This document shows positions 8,878-16,650 of a DNA stretch of 64,000 nt, piece by piece. Source of the DNA: Shinella fusca (GTDB taxonomy: Bacteria; Pseudomonadota; Alphaproteobacteria; Rhizobiales; Rhizobiaceae); assembly GCF_014203155.1 (NCBI RefSeq), contig NZ_JACHIK010000002.1, forward strand, positions 186,001-250,000, given 5' to 3'. Each line of letters begins with the position of its first letter. Within the stretch, counting starts at the first letter, position 1. The notes beneath the pieces are model-generated. The model saw nothing but the letters and a program-made list of their open reading frames with translations. It was not told where the DNA came from and did not search any database. Position numbers and translations under genes: made by a program.

Positions 8878-9471
8878 TTAACGGATTGCCGGGCCGAAGC
8901 CGCGCAGCGCCCAGCGTGTGCCCTCGCTCGAAAGCGAAAGCAGACAGAAAGGCTCGGCATCGATGCGCCAGACCGAGGAGAGCGGCGCGCCGAGAACATG
9001 GGCGAACAGGAGCTTGAGGATGACGGGATGCGTCACGGCGAGCCGGTGCCCGCCGGTGCCGTGCAGGCTTTCCAGCCAGACGGCGGCTCGCGCCTGCGCC
9101 GTTTCGAACGATTCGCCGCCATGCGGCGCGGCCGCCGGATTCGCCATCCAGCGCCGAAGGTCCTGCGGCGCCTCGGCGGCGATGTCGGCAAGGGTGCGGC
9201 CCGTCCAGCGGCCGAAATCGACGTCGGCGAGGGCAGGGCAGGCAACGGCATCCGGCGCGAAGGCCGCCGCCGTTTGCGCCGCGCTCGCCTCCGGCCCGTG
9301 CAGCACCGCCTCGAAGCGGCCAAGCGTGCCGGCAAGGCGGCTTGCCCGCTCCGCTTCGCCCGCCGGCAAGGGCTCGTCGGAGGAGAATCGGGCCTGCCGG
9401 CTGGCGGGCGTCGCGCCGCGGCAGAGCACGGTCAGGCGGCTTGCGCGGGCGGCCGTGGATGGCGTCGTCAC
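8878..9471 (-). CDS. Histidine phosphatase-like protein lacking the catalytic RHG motif
   Basis: A 197-residue protein of the phosphoglycerate mutase-like (histidine phosphatase) fold. Where active members have RHGET this one reads CRGAT, so the phospho-accepting histidine is an arginine, and the second conserved arginine of the RAxQTA region is also missing (ASAAQTA). The late histidine (VTHPVI) and the DFGRWTGRTLADI segment remain. It is therefore probably non-hydrolytic or altered in chemistry. The start is GTG 9471 with AGGGG upstream. It diverges from the cobalamin-riboswitch-controlled cbtBA genes, which suggests descent from a cobalamin-pathway CobC-type phosphatase; that origin is inference. 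Confidence 0.75.
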   Translation of the reverse strand: MTTPSTAARASRLTVLCRGATPASRQARFSSDEPLPAGEAERASRLAGTLGRFEAVLHGPEASAAQTAAAFAPDAVACPALADVDFGRWTGRTLADIAAEAPQDLRRWMANPAAAPHGGESFETAQARAAVWLESLHGTGGHRLAVTHPVILKLLFAHVLGAPLSSVWRIDAEPFCLLSLSSEGTRWALRGFGPAIR

Positions 9472-9531
9472 TCTTTGCCCCTTCCAATTCGTCTTTTGCC
9501 GCCGAATCGGCCGGCAAGTCCCCGGATTTCA

Positions 9532-9561
9532 TTGACAGGCGGGAAACACCGTTGATAGATA
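9532..9561 (+). promoter_or_regulatory. Sigma-70-type promoter for riboswitch-cbtBA
   Basis: A perfect TTGACA at 9532-9537 with TAGATA 18 bases later (9556-9561) places transcription start near 9568, just ahead of the riboswitch core. Confidence 0.55.
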
Positions 9562-9652
9562 TTCCACTTGTCTCGGGAAGCCAGTGGAATTCTGGCGCGG
9601 TCGCGCCACTGTAATCGCAAATTCGCGAAAGCCAGACCTCGAGAGTTTCAAA
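9562..9652 (+). promoter_or_regulatory. Cobalamin riboswitch
   Basis: Conserved elements occur in the right order: GGGAAGCCAGTGGAATTC, then GGCGCGGTCGCGCCACTGTA (the central hairpin and invariant CACTGTAA), then AAAGCCAGACCTC, the B12-box-like sequence. It lies 40 bases before cbtB. Cobalamin binding should lower expression of the cobalt transporter, as known for cbtAB leaders. The 5' arms are short, so it may be a compact variant. Confidence 0.85.
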
Positions 9653-9691
9653 TTCGCCCCACTAGCGAACGCGTATTCTGAGAGGGACCAA

Positions 9692-9901
9692 ATGTCTGAT
9701 ATTACCTTGAGCCACGGCACGGCCGTAACGCCCATTCCCGCAGCGCAGCTCTTCCCCTGGGCTCTTTTCGGCGGCATCCTGATGCTGCTCGCGCTTTATT
9801 TCGTCAGCACCGAAGAAGGTGCCGCACGTCTCCTGTCGGGTCTGGAAGTTCACGAATTCGTACACGACGGGCGCCATCTCCTCGGCTTTCCCTGCCATTG
9901 A
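9692..9901 (+). CDS. cbtB: Cobalt transporter subunit CbtB
   Basis: A 69-residue single-span membrane protein predicted to act with CbtA in cobalt uptake for cobalamin synthesis. The membrane helix is at about residues 20-41 (LFPWALFGGILMLLALYFVS), and the C-terminal tail HEFVHDGRHLLGFPCH carries the histidines and cysteine that form the metal-binding site typical of CbtB. GAGGGA precedes ATG 9692 by 6 bases. cbtA follows after 9 bases, and the pair is under the upstream cobalamin riboswitch. Confidence 0.92.
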   Translation: MSDITLSHGTAVTPIPAAQLFPWALFGGILMLLALYFVSTEEGAARLLSGLEVHEFVHDGRHLLGFPCH

Positions 9902-9910
9902 GGTGACGAC

Positions 9911-10660
9911 ATGACCGGACACCTTTTGCTGAGGGGCATGATCGCCGGCCTCGTCGCCGGCCTCATTGCCTTCGGTTTCGCACGTCTTTACGGCGAACCG
10001 CAGGTCGACCGCGCCATCGCGTTCGAAGAGCTGATGGCCGCGGCGGAAGCACCCGCCGGTGCGCCCGAGGAACCCGAGGCGGTCAGCCGCCAGACACAGG
10101 CCGGCATCGGCCTCTTCACCGGGGTCGTCACCTATGCCGTCGCCATGGGCGGCATCTTCTCGCTGGTCTTCGCCGGCCTTTACGGCCGCGTCGGTCGCCT
10201 CAGCCCGCGCGCGCTTGCGCTCGTTCTGGGCGCTGCTGCCTTCGTCGCCCTCGTCGTGGTTCCGGACCTCAAATATCCGCCGAACCCGCCGGCCGTCGGC
10301 GATCCCGAGACGATCGGCGTTCGCACCGGGCTGTTCTTCGTGACGCTCGCCGCTTCCATCTTCGCGCTCTCCCTTGCCGTGGCCTTCGCCCGCCGTCTTG
10401 GCGAGCAGTGGGGCCGCTGGAACGGCGCGATCGTCGCCGGCGTCGCCTATGTGGCGTTCCTGACGATCGTCTTCCGCCTCCTGCCGGCAATCAACGAAGT
10501 GCCGGAGAATTTTCCGGCGCTGACGCTCTACGAATTCCGCCTTGCGACGGTAGGGCTGCAAGCCGTTCTCTGGACGGCCCTCGCGCTCGTCTTCGGCTAT
10601 CTGGCGGAACGCAGCCTCCAGCAGTCCGGCAACTATCGCGCACTCGCCGCGAAGTTCTGA
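9911..10660 (+). CDS. cbtA: Cobalt transporter subunit CbtA
   Basis: A 249-residue integral membrane protein with about five hydrophobic helices, starting LLLRGMIAGLVAGLIAFGFARLYGEP and containing the acidic loop AFEELMAAAEA and the conserved PDLKYPPNPPAVGDPETI loop typical of CbtA. It is the presumed permease of the CbtAB cobalt importer. It is cotranscribed with cbtB, 9 bases downstream, under cobalamin riboswitch control. No ATPase is present, as expected for this energy-coupling-independent type. Confidence 0.92.
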   Translation: MTGHLLLRGMIAGLVAGLIAFGFARLYGEPQVDRAIAFEELMAAAEAPAGAPEEPEAVSRQTQAGIGLFTGVVTYAVAMGGIFSLVFAGLYGRVGRLSPRALALVLGAAAFVALVVVPDLKYPPNPPAVGDPETIGVRTGLFFVTLAASIFALSLAVAFARRLGEQWGRWNGAIVAGVAYVAFLTIVFRLLPAINEVPENFPALTLYEFRLATVGLQAVLWTALALVFGYLAERSLQQSGNYRALAAKF

Positions 10661-10673
10661 CTTTCGATCCAGC

Positions 10674-10699
10674 GAATGCCGCGGTCCGCCGCGGCATTC
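10674..10699. terminator. Strong hairpin after cbtA
   Basis: GAATGCCGCGG and CCGCGGCATTC pair perfectly over 11 bases with a 4-base loop. No T-run follows, so it may stop transcription only partly or protect the cbtBA message end. Confidence 0.5.
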
Positions 10700-10724
10700 C
10701 GCCGGCCTGAAGAGGACCATCGCC

Positions 10725-11309
10725 TTGCGTCTGCTTCTTCTCCTGACGTTCATGGTCGCCGCTTGCGGCCCGGCCCTTGCCCACAGCAGCCGCGTATCCT
10801 CCTTCAACGCAACCGGCCTTGCCATTCCGAGCCTTTCGCACGGCGCCCTTGCGGTGCTGGACGAACACTACGGCGCCATCCTCGGTATCGCCGCCGGGGC
10901 CAGGGAAACCGACCCGGTCTTCCGCAAGCTGGAAAACTACGCGCGCATCCAGAACTACTATTGCCTGTGGGGCCTGGGGCCGCGGGCGATCGCCGACGAG
11001 GCGAGCCCCTTCAACGAATGTTCCCATGCCTATCTTTCCGCCGCGCGGATGCTGCTCCTGCACATGCGCGCCATGCCGAGCGTGGCGGCGGCGGCAGGCG
11101 ATCTCGTCTCGACGATCGACGCCGAGATGATCCGGCGCGGCAGCGCGCTGATCCTGTGCGAATATTCCGAAGAACCCTTCTACACCAGCGCCTTCATCAC
11201 GCCCCACTGGGAAAACGCGATCGAGCACAAGCCCACGCTGTTCGCCGCCGCCTCTCCCCTTCTTGCGGTGGCCGGGCTCGTCTTCCTGCGCTTGCGGCGC
11301 GTTACCTGA
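10725..11309 (+). CDS. Exported or membrane-anchored hypothetical protein linked to cbtBA
   Basis: A 194-residue protein of unknown function. It starts with TTG 10725 behind AGAGGA. The N-terminus is a secretion signal (LLLLLTFMVAACGPALAHSS) that could be cut at ALA-H or, since VAAC resembles a lipobox, lipidated at Cys14. A C-terminal hydrophobic helix (about 174-188) followed by RLRR would anchor it with the body outside the cytoplasm. Conserved-looking features include three cysteines (NYYCLWG, NECSHAYL, ILCEYSEE) and several histidines, compatible with metal binding. It is separated from cbtA by a hairpin. A role in cobalt handling is inferred from context only. Confidence 0.7.
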   Translation: MRLLLLLTFMVAACGPALAHSSRVSSFNATGLAIPSLSHGALAVLDEHYGAILGIAAGARETDPVFRKLENYARIQNYYCLWGLGPRAIADEASPFNECSHAYLSAARMLLLHMRAMPSVAAAAGDLVSTIDAEMIRRGSALILCEYSEEPFYTSAFITPHWENAIEHKPTLFAAASPLLAVAGLVFLRLRRVT

Positions 11310-11440
11310 GCGCAATGTGCCAGGCATGCTTCGCGGCGCATGGAATTTGTCCTCGCAAGGCATAGTCTGAGAATTTCCTGCCTGTGTTGGCGGCGCGATT
11401 GGCGCCAATATCCGGCAGTCCCGTCATTGAGGAGCAACCG

Positions 11441-13051
11441 ATGCTGACCGCGATTCCGACCCGGCGAACCTTCCTTCAGGCAGGCGCCGCCCTTCTCGCC
11501 TCCACCGCCCTGCCGACCCTTGCCCGCGCGCAGGCCGCATCTGCCGGCGGGCGGCTGATCGTGGCGGCCGATTCGGAGCCGAAGAACCTCAATCCGGCCA
11601 TCGTCGCCTCCAACGGTGTGTTCTTCGTGGCGAGCAAGGTGATCGAGCCGCTGGCCGAGGCCTCCTTCGAGGGCAAGGATGGTCTTTCGCCGCGCCTTGC
11701 CACCGCCTGGGAAGGATCCGAGGACGGGCTTTCCGTGACGTTCAAGTTGCGCGCGGGCGTGACCTGGCACGACGGCAAGCCCTTCACCTCCGCCGACGTC
11801 GCCTTCTCGGCTCTCAGCGTCTGGAAGCCCCTGCAGAATCTCGGCCGCATCGTCTTCGCCAATCTGGAGACCGTGGAAACGCCCGATGCGGCCACCGCCG
11901 TCTTCCGCTTTTCCAAGCCGACGCCGCTCCAGCTCATCCGCAACGCCCTGCCGGTCGTCAGCAGCGTCATTCCGAAGCACCTCTACGAGGGCACGGACAT
12001 CGCCGCCAATCCGGCGAACGTCCAGCTCGTCGGGACCGGCCCGTTCCGTTTCGCCGAATACAAGCCCGGCGAATATTACCGCCTGACCCGCAACGACGCC
12101 TATTGGGGCAAGCCGCAGCCGAACCTCGACGAGATCGTCTTCCGCGTCCTGCCGGACCGCGCCGGGGCGGGTGCCGCGCTGGAGGCGGAGGAGATCCAGC
12201 TCGCCGCCTTCTCCGCCGTGCCGCTCACCGACCTCGACCGCATCTCCAGGGTGCCGGGTATCAAGGTCATCACCAAGGGCTACGAGGCGCTGACCTACCA
12301 GCTCGTCGTGGAGATCAACCACCGCCGCAAGGAACTCGCCGACCTCAAGGTCCGCCAGGCCATCGCCCATGCCATCGACAGGAAATTCGTCGTCGACACG
12401 ATCTTCCTCGGCTATGCGGCCGCCTCCACCGGCCCCGTGCCGAAGAACGCGCCGGAATTCTACGACGCCGACGTGCCGACCTACGATTTCGACGTCGCAA
12501 AGGCCAATGCGCTGCTCGACGAGGCGGGCTATGCCAAGGATGCGGACGGCAAGCGCTTCTCGCTGAAACTGCGTCCGGCGCCCTATTTCAACGAGACGCG
12601 CCAGTTCGGCGATTACCTGCGCCAGGCGCTCGCCGCCGTCGGCATCGATGCGGAAATCGTCAACGCCGATTCGGCCGCGCACCAGAAGGCGGTCTATACC
12701 GACCACGATTTCGATCTCGCCGTCGCCCCGCCGGTCTTCCGCGGCGATCCGGCGATCTCCACCACCATCCTCGTCCAGTCCGGCATTCCGGCCGGCGTCG
12801 GCTTCTCCAACCAGGGCGGCTATGCGAATGCCGAGCTCGACGCCGTCATCGCCAAGGCGGCCGAGACCATCGATACCGCCCGGCGCACCGAGCTCTACCG
12901 CCAGTTCCAGAAGCTCGTCGCGGCCGACCTGCCGCTGATCAACGTCGCCGAATGGGGCTTCATCACGGTCGCCCGCGACAGCGTACTCAACGTCGCCAGC
13001 AACCCCCGCTGGGCCGTCTCCAACTGGGCCGATACCGCGCTTCAGGGGTGA
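11441..13051 (+). CDS. Peptide/nickel-type ABC transporter substrate-binding protein (SBP family 5)
   Basis: A 536-residue periplasmic binding protein of the DppA/OppA fold. The N-terminus carries a twin-arginine signal (RRTFLQAGAALLAS, cut probably after ARAQA), so it is exported folded. The family 5 pattern LKVRQAIAHAIDRKFVVD lies near residue 310. GAGGAG precedes ATG 11441. It is the first gene of a seven-gene same-strand set: two permeases, two ATPases, an aminotransferase and a Rieske oxygenase. The ligand could be a small zwitterion rather than a peptide, judged by the catabolic genes; that is inference. Confidence 0.92.
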   Translation: MLTAIPTRRTFLQAGAALLASTALPTLARAQAASAGGRLIVAADSEPKNLNPAIVASNGVFFVASKVIEPLAEASFEGKDGLSPRLATAWEGSEDGLSVTFKLRAGVTWHDGKPFTSADVAFSALSVWKPLQNLGRIVFANLETVETPDAATAVFRFSKPTPLQLIRNALPVVSSVIPKHLYEGTDIAANPANVQLVGTGPFRFAEYKPGEYYRLTRNDAYWGKPQPNLDEIVFRVLPDRAGAGAALEAEEIQLAAFSAVPLTDLDRISRVPGIKVITKGYEALTYQLVVEINHRRKELADLKVRQAIAHAIDRKFVVDTIFLGYAAASTGPVPKNAPEFYDADVPTYDFDVAKANALLDEAGYAKDADGKRFSLKLRPAPYFNETRQFGDYLRQALAAVGIDAEIVNADSAAHQKAVYTDHDFDLAVAPPVFRGDPAISTTILVQSGIPAGVGFSNQGGYANAELDAVIAKAAETIDTARRTELYRQFQKLVAADLPLINVAEWGFITVARDSVLNVASNPRWAVSNWADTALQG

Positions 13052-13082
13052 TGGCGAGGCAATGAAGGCACCTGCCGCGAAC

Positions 13083-13237
13083 ACCCCCCTCTGGCCTGCC
13101 GGCCATCTCCCCCTCAAGGGGGGAGATCGGATGGAGCTGCGTTTTGCCCGTTTCCAGCGATGCCGTTTGAACGGGGTGGGTGCATCTTGCCAATCTCCCC
13201 CCTTGAGGGGGAGATGGCCGGCAGGCCAGAGGGGGGT
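13083..13237. repeat. Pair of inverted 48-base palindromic repeats
   Basis: 13083-13130 and the complement of 13190-13237 match in all but one of 48 bases, separated by 59 bases. Each unit itself holds the hairpin CTCCCCCTCAAGGGGGGAG. A related unit is at 22803-22858. These resemble interspersed rhizobial palindromes. The pair sits between the binding-protein and permease genes and could form a very stable mRNA stem. Confidence 0.85.
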
Positions 13238-13282
13238 GCCACAGACGCGTTGCCCACGGCGCACAAGTCTGCGGCAGGCGGC

Positions 13283-14272
13283 ATGAACCGCGCGCTCCGC
13301 CTCATTGCACGCCGCGCGCTCGCCAGCATCCCGGTGCTGCTGATCGTCGTCGTCCTGACGTTCCTGCTTCTGGAGACGGCGGCGGGGGATGCGGTGGATG
13401 CCTATCTTCTTTCCATCGGCGGCGGGGACGCCAGTGTCGCGCAGTCGCTGCGCGCGGCCTACGGGCTCGACCAGTCCATGCCGGCGCGGCTGTGGCTCTA
13501 TCTTTCCTCGCTCGCCCGGCTCGACCTCGGCTGGTCCGTCGCCTTCGACCGGCCGGTGCGCGACCTCATCGTCGAGCGCCTGCCGAATACGCTGCTGCTG
13601 ATGGGCAGCGCCACCGCGCTGTCCTTCGGGCTCGGCTCGGCGCTCGGCATCCTCGCCGGCGCGCGGCCGGGCAGCTTTCGCGACCGGGCGCTGTCGACGG
13701 TTTCGCTCGTGCTCTATGCGATCCCGAGCTTCTGGCTCGGCCTCGTCCTCAGCATCGTCTTCGCCGTGCAGCTGCGCTGGCTGCCGACCTCGGGGATCGA
13801 GACCATCGCCTCCGGCCGCACCGGCCTTGCTCGCGCGGTCGATATTGCCGTCCATCTCGCGCTTCCCGTCGGCACGCTGGCGCTCATCTACATGGCGCTG
13901 TTCCTGCGCGTGATGCGCGCCGGCATGGCGGAGGTCTGGGGCATGGATTTCGTGCTCTTCGCCCGCTCCAAGGGGCTTTCGCGCATGCGGATCGTGCTCA
14001 GGCACGTCGCGCGCAATGCGCTGCTGCCGCTCGTCACCATGCTCGGCCTGCAGGCGGCGGCGATGCTCGGCGGCAGCGTCGTCATCGAGAGCATCTTCGC
14101 CATTCCCGGCTTCGGCCGCCTTGCGCAGGAGGCCGTCAGCGGGCGCGACACGGCACTCCTTACCGGCATCATCGTCACGAGCGCGGTGCTGGTCATCGCG
14201 GTCAACCTCCTCGTCGACATCGTCTACGCCCTGCTCGATCCGCGCGTCGGCGCCACGGAGCGCGGCGCATGA
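13283..14272 (+). CDS. Peptide-type ABC transporter permease (DppB-like)
   Basis: A 329-residue inner-membrane permease with about six spans and the binding-protein-dependent transport signature near residues 190-290 (EVWGMDFVLFARSKGLSRMRIVLRHVARNA). The first span is near residues 10-30 (ALASIPVLLIVVVLTFLLLE). The start at 13283 (MNRALRLIARR) follows the palindromic repeat; extension further upstream would translate the repeat and is rejected. The ribosome site is weak. It overlaps the next permease by 4 bases. Confidence 0.92.
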   Translation: MNRALRLIARRALASIPVLLIVVVLTFLLLETAAGDAVDAYLLSIGGGDASVAQSLRAAYGLDQSMPARLWLYLSSLARLDLGWSVAFDRPVRDLIVERLPNTLLLMGSATALSFGLGSALGILAGARPGSFRDRALSTVSLVLYAIPSFWLGLVLSIVFAVQLRWLPTSGIETIASGRTGLARAVDIAVHLALPVGTLALIYMALFLRVMRAGMAEVWGMDFVLFARSKGLSRMRIVLRHVARNALLPLVTMLGLQAAAMLGGSVVIESIFAIPGFGRLAQEAVSGRDTALLTGIIVTSAVLVIAVNLLVDIVYALLDPRVGATERGA

Positions 14273-15099
14273 GGACGATGCGGCGATTGCTGGCGACCCC
14301 GGAAGGCGCGGTCGGGCTTGCCCTTCTGGCATGCCTCGCGCTCGTCGCCCTCTTCGCGCCGGTGCTTTCGCCGGGCGATCCGCTGCGCATTGCCGGCCGG
14401 GCGCTGACGACGCCGTTCAGCGATCCCGCCTTTCCGCTCGGCACGGACCGGCTGGGGCGCGACGTGCTGGCGGGCCTCATCCACGGCGCGCGCACCTCAC
14501 TCGCCGTCGGCCTTGCCGCGGCGGCGGCGGCGCTCGCCATGGGCCTGTGCGTGGGGCTTGCGGCGGGCTTTGCCGGGGGGCTCCTCGACGAGGCGCTGAT
14601 GCGCATGGTCGATGCTTTCCAGATCGTGCCGGGCTTCCTTCTGGCGCTTGCCTTCGTCAGTGTTGTCGGCCCCTCCGTGCCGGTGGTGGTGCTGGCCATC
14701 GCGCTGGGCGCCTGGGCCGATCCGGCGCGGCTCACCCGGGCGCAGGTCCTCTCCGTCCGCGAGCGCGACTATGTCGCCGCCGCGCGGGTCGCCGGCATGC
14801 ATCCGGTGGAGATCGCCGTCCGGGAAATCCTGCCGAACGTGCTGCCGCCGGTGCTGGCGCTCTCGGCGATCATCGTCGCCGCAGCCATCCTCACCGAGGC
14901 CGCGCTGTCCTTCCTCGGCCTTGGCGATCCGAACGTGGTCACCTGGGGCTCGATGATCGCCGAAGGGCGCAACGTGCTGCGCTCCTCGCCCTGGCTGTCG
15001 ATCTTCCCGGGCATCGCGCTCGTCCTCACGGTCGTCGGCGTCTATCTGCTCGGCGAGGGGCTGACCCGGGCGCTTTCCGGCCGGAGGGCAGCGGCATGA
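14269..15099 (+). CDS. Peptide-type ABC transporter permease (DppC-like)
   Basis: A 276-residue inner-membrane permease. It has the DppC-type N-terminal helix (VGLALLACLALVALFAPVLS), then DRLGRDVLAGLIHGART and the EAA loop (ERDYVAAARVAGMHPVEIAVREILPNV, split by the family motif). ATG overlaps the preceding stop (ATGA), and its own stop overlaps the following ATPase start by 4 bases, so the transporter proteins are translationally coupled. Confidence 0.93.
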   Translation: MRTMRRLLATPEGAVGLALLACLALVALFAPVLSPGDPLRIAGRALTTPFSDPAFPLGTDRLGRDVLAGLIHGARTSLAVGLAAAAAALAMGLCVGLAAGFAGGLLDEALMRMVDAFQIVPGFLLALAFVSVVGPSVPVVVLAIALGAWADPARLTRAQVLSVRERDYVAAARVAGMHPVEIAVREILPNVLPPVLALSAIIVAAAILTEAALSFLGLGDPNVVTWGSMIAEGRNVLRSSPWLSIFPGIALVLTVVGVYLLGEGLTRALSGRRAAA

Positions 15100-15878
15100 C
15101 GGCGCTCTGCGAAATCCGCGGTCTTTCCGTCGCCTATCCCGGCGCGTCCGTGCCCGCCCTTGACGGCATCGACCTCGATATCCGCGCCGGCGAGCGGCTG
15201 GCGGTGATCGGCGAGAGCGGCTCGGGCAAGAGCACGCTCGCCTGCGCGCTTGCCGGCCTTTTACCGGACGGCGCGCGGGTCGAAGGCGGGATGCGCTGGG
15301 CCGCGGGGTCGCCGCCGCGGCCGGGCCGCGACCTCGGCTTCGTCTTCCAGGATCCGGCGGCAAGCCTCAATCCGGTGCTGACTATCGGCGAGCAGGTGGG
15401 GGAGGGCGCCCGCCGGCATCTCGGCCTGTCGCGGCGACAGGCGCTTTCGCTCGCGGTGGAGATGCTGGAGAAGGTACGGCTCCCCGATCCCGGAAAGGTG
15501 GCGAAGGCCTTTCCGCACCAGCTTTCCGGCGGCCAGCGCCAGCGCGTGGCGATCGCCGCCGCGCTTGCCGCGAAACCCGGAATGCTGATCGCCGACGAGG
15601 CGACGAGCGCGCTCGACATGGTGGTGCAGGCGGAAATCGTCGCGCTGCTCGACGATCTCGTGCGCGCGGCCGGTATGACGCTGCTCTTCATCACCCACGA
15701 TATCGCGCTCGCCTCCGGCTTTGCCGACCGCGTCGCGATCTTCCGCAAGGGCGCGCTGGTCGAGACCGGCCCGACCCGGACGGTGCTCGCAGCGCCGGCG
15801 GCGGCCTATACGAAAACGCTGATTGCCAGTCATCGCGACCTTGCGACGCCGCCCCTCATTCACGAGGCGGCGCCATGA
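15096..15878 (+). CDS. Peptide-type ABC transporter ATPase (DppD-like)
   Basis: A 260-residue nucleotide-binding subunit. Visible motifs are Walker A GESGSGKST (near 38), Q-loop FQDPAASLNP, signature LSGGQRQRVAIA, Walker B MLIADEATSALD and the switch histidine in FITHDIALA. It lacks the long C-terminal oligopeptide-transporter zinc/cysteine region seen in many DppD proteins, being about 60 residues shorter. It overlaps both neighbours by 4 bases. Confidence 0.93.
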   Translation: MTALCEIRGLSVAYPGASVPALDGIDLDIRAGERLAVIGESGSGKSTLACALAGLLPDGARVEGGMRWAAGSPPRPGRDLGFVFQDPAASLNPVLTIGEQVGEGARRHLGLSRRQALSLAVEMLEKVRLPDPGKVAKAFPHQLSGGQRQRVAIAAALAAKPGMLIADEATSALDMVVQAEIVALLDDLVRAAGMTLLFITHDIALASGFADRVAIFRKGALVETGPTRTVLAAPAAAYTKTLIASHRDLATPPLIHEAAP

Positions 15879-16642
15879 CCCTGCTTGTTGCCGAAGGCCT
15901 TTGCAAGCGCTATGCCGCCGGCCGCGGCGTGACGGCACTCGACGGCGTCTCGCTTCACCTGTCGCCCGGCGAGACGCTCGGCCTGGCGGGCGCCTCCGGC
16001 AGCGGAAAGTCGACGCTGGCGCGCGTCCTCACGCGCCTCGCCGAGCCGGATACCGGCAGCATCCGCTTTGCCGGCGAGGACTGGCTGGCGCTTTCCGGCG
16101 CGCCGCTGCGCCGCAGGCGGGCCAGGATGCAGATGGTCTTCCAGGATGTGCTCGGCGCGTTCAACCCGCGCGCCACGGTCGCCTCCGCGCTGGAGGATCC
16201 CTTGCGCATCCACGCCGTCGTGCCGAAGGGCGAGCGGGCGCGCGAGGTCGCCGCGCTGCTCGACCGCGTCGGCCTGCCCGCCGCCTATGCCGGCCGGTCG
16301 ATCCGCGAGGTCTCCGGCGGCGAGCGTCAGCGCATCGCCATCGCGCGGGCCATCGCCACGCATCCGGCGCTGATCGTGCTGGACGAAGCCGTCTCGGCCC
16401 TCGACGTCTCCGTGCGCGAAAAGATCCTCGAGCTGCTGGTGACGCTTCAGGAGGAGCGGGGCATCGCCTATCTCTTCGTCTCGCACGACCTTTCGGTACT
16501 CGCCGCCGTCGCCCATCGCATCGCCGTCATGGAGGCGGGCCGGATCGTCGAGACCGGACCTACTTCCCGCGTGATCGCCGATCCGCAATCGCCCGCCGCC
16601 CGCGCGCTGGTGCGCGCCGTGCCGCGCCTTGTCATCGAATAG
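15875..16642 (+). CDS. Peptide-type ABC transporter ATPase (DppF-like)
   Basis: A 255-residue second nucleotide-binding subunit. Walker A is GASGSGKST, Q-loop is FQDVLGAFNP, the signature reads VSGGERQRIAIARA (V in place of the usual L), Walker B is LIVLDEAVSALD, and the switch histidine is in FVSHDLSVL. It completes the importer with the first ATPase and the two permeases. The aminotransferase gene starts 8 bases downstream, so the enzymes are probably in the same transcript. Confidence 0.93.
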   Translation: MTLLVAEGLCKRYAAGRGVTALDGVSLHLSPGETLGLAGASGSGKSTLARVLTRLAEPDTGSIRFAGEDWLALSGAPLRRRRARMQMVFQDVLGAFNPRATVASALEDPLRIHAVVPKGERAREVAALLDRVGLPAAYAGRSIREVSGGERQRIAIARAIATHPALIVLDEAVSALDVSVREKILELLVTLQEERGIAYLFVSHDLSVLAAVAHRIAVMEAGRIVETGPTSRVIADPQSPAARALVRAVPRLVIE

Positions 16643-16650
16643 GAGCCGCC

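Noticed and set aside
13160-13282. Upstream extension of the DppB-like permease
   Set aside because: It translates one arm of the inverted repeat; the membrane protein begins at ATG 13283.
11180-14332. A 1050-codon open frame opposite the peptide ABC genes
   Set aside because: It runs across several well-supported genes and the palindromic repeat, with charged low-complexity composition and no recognisable domain.
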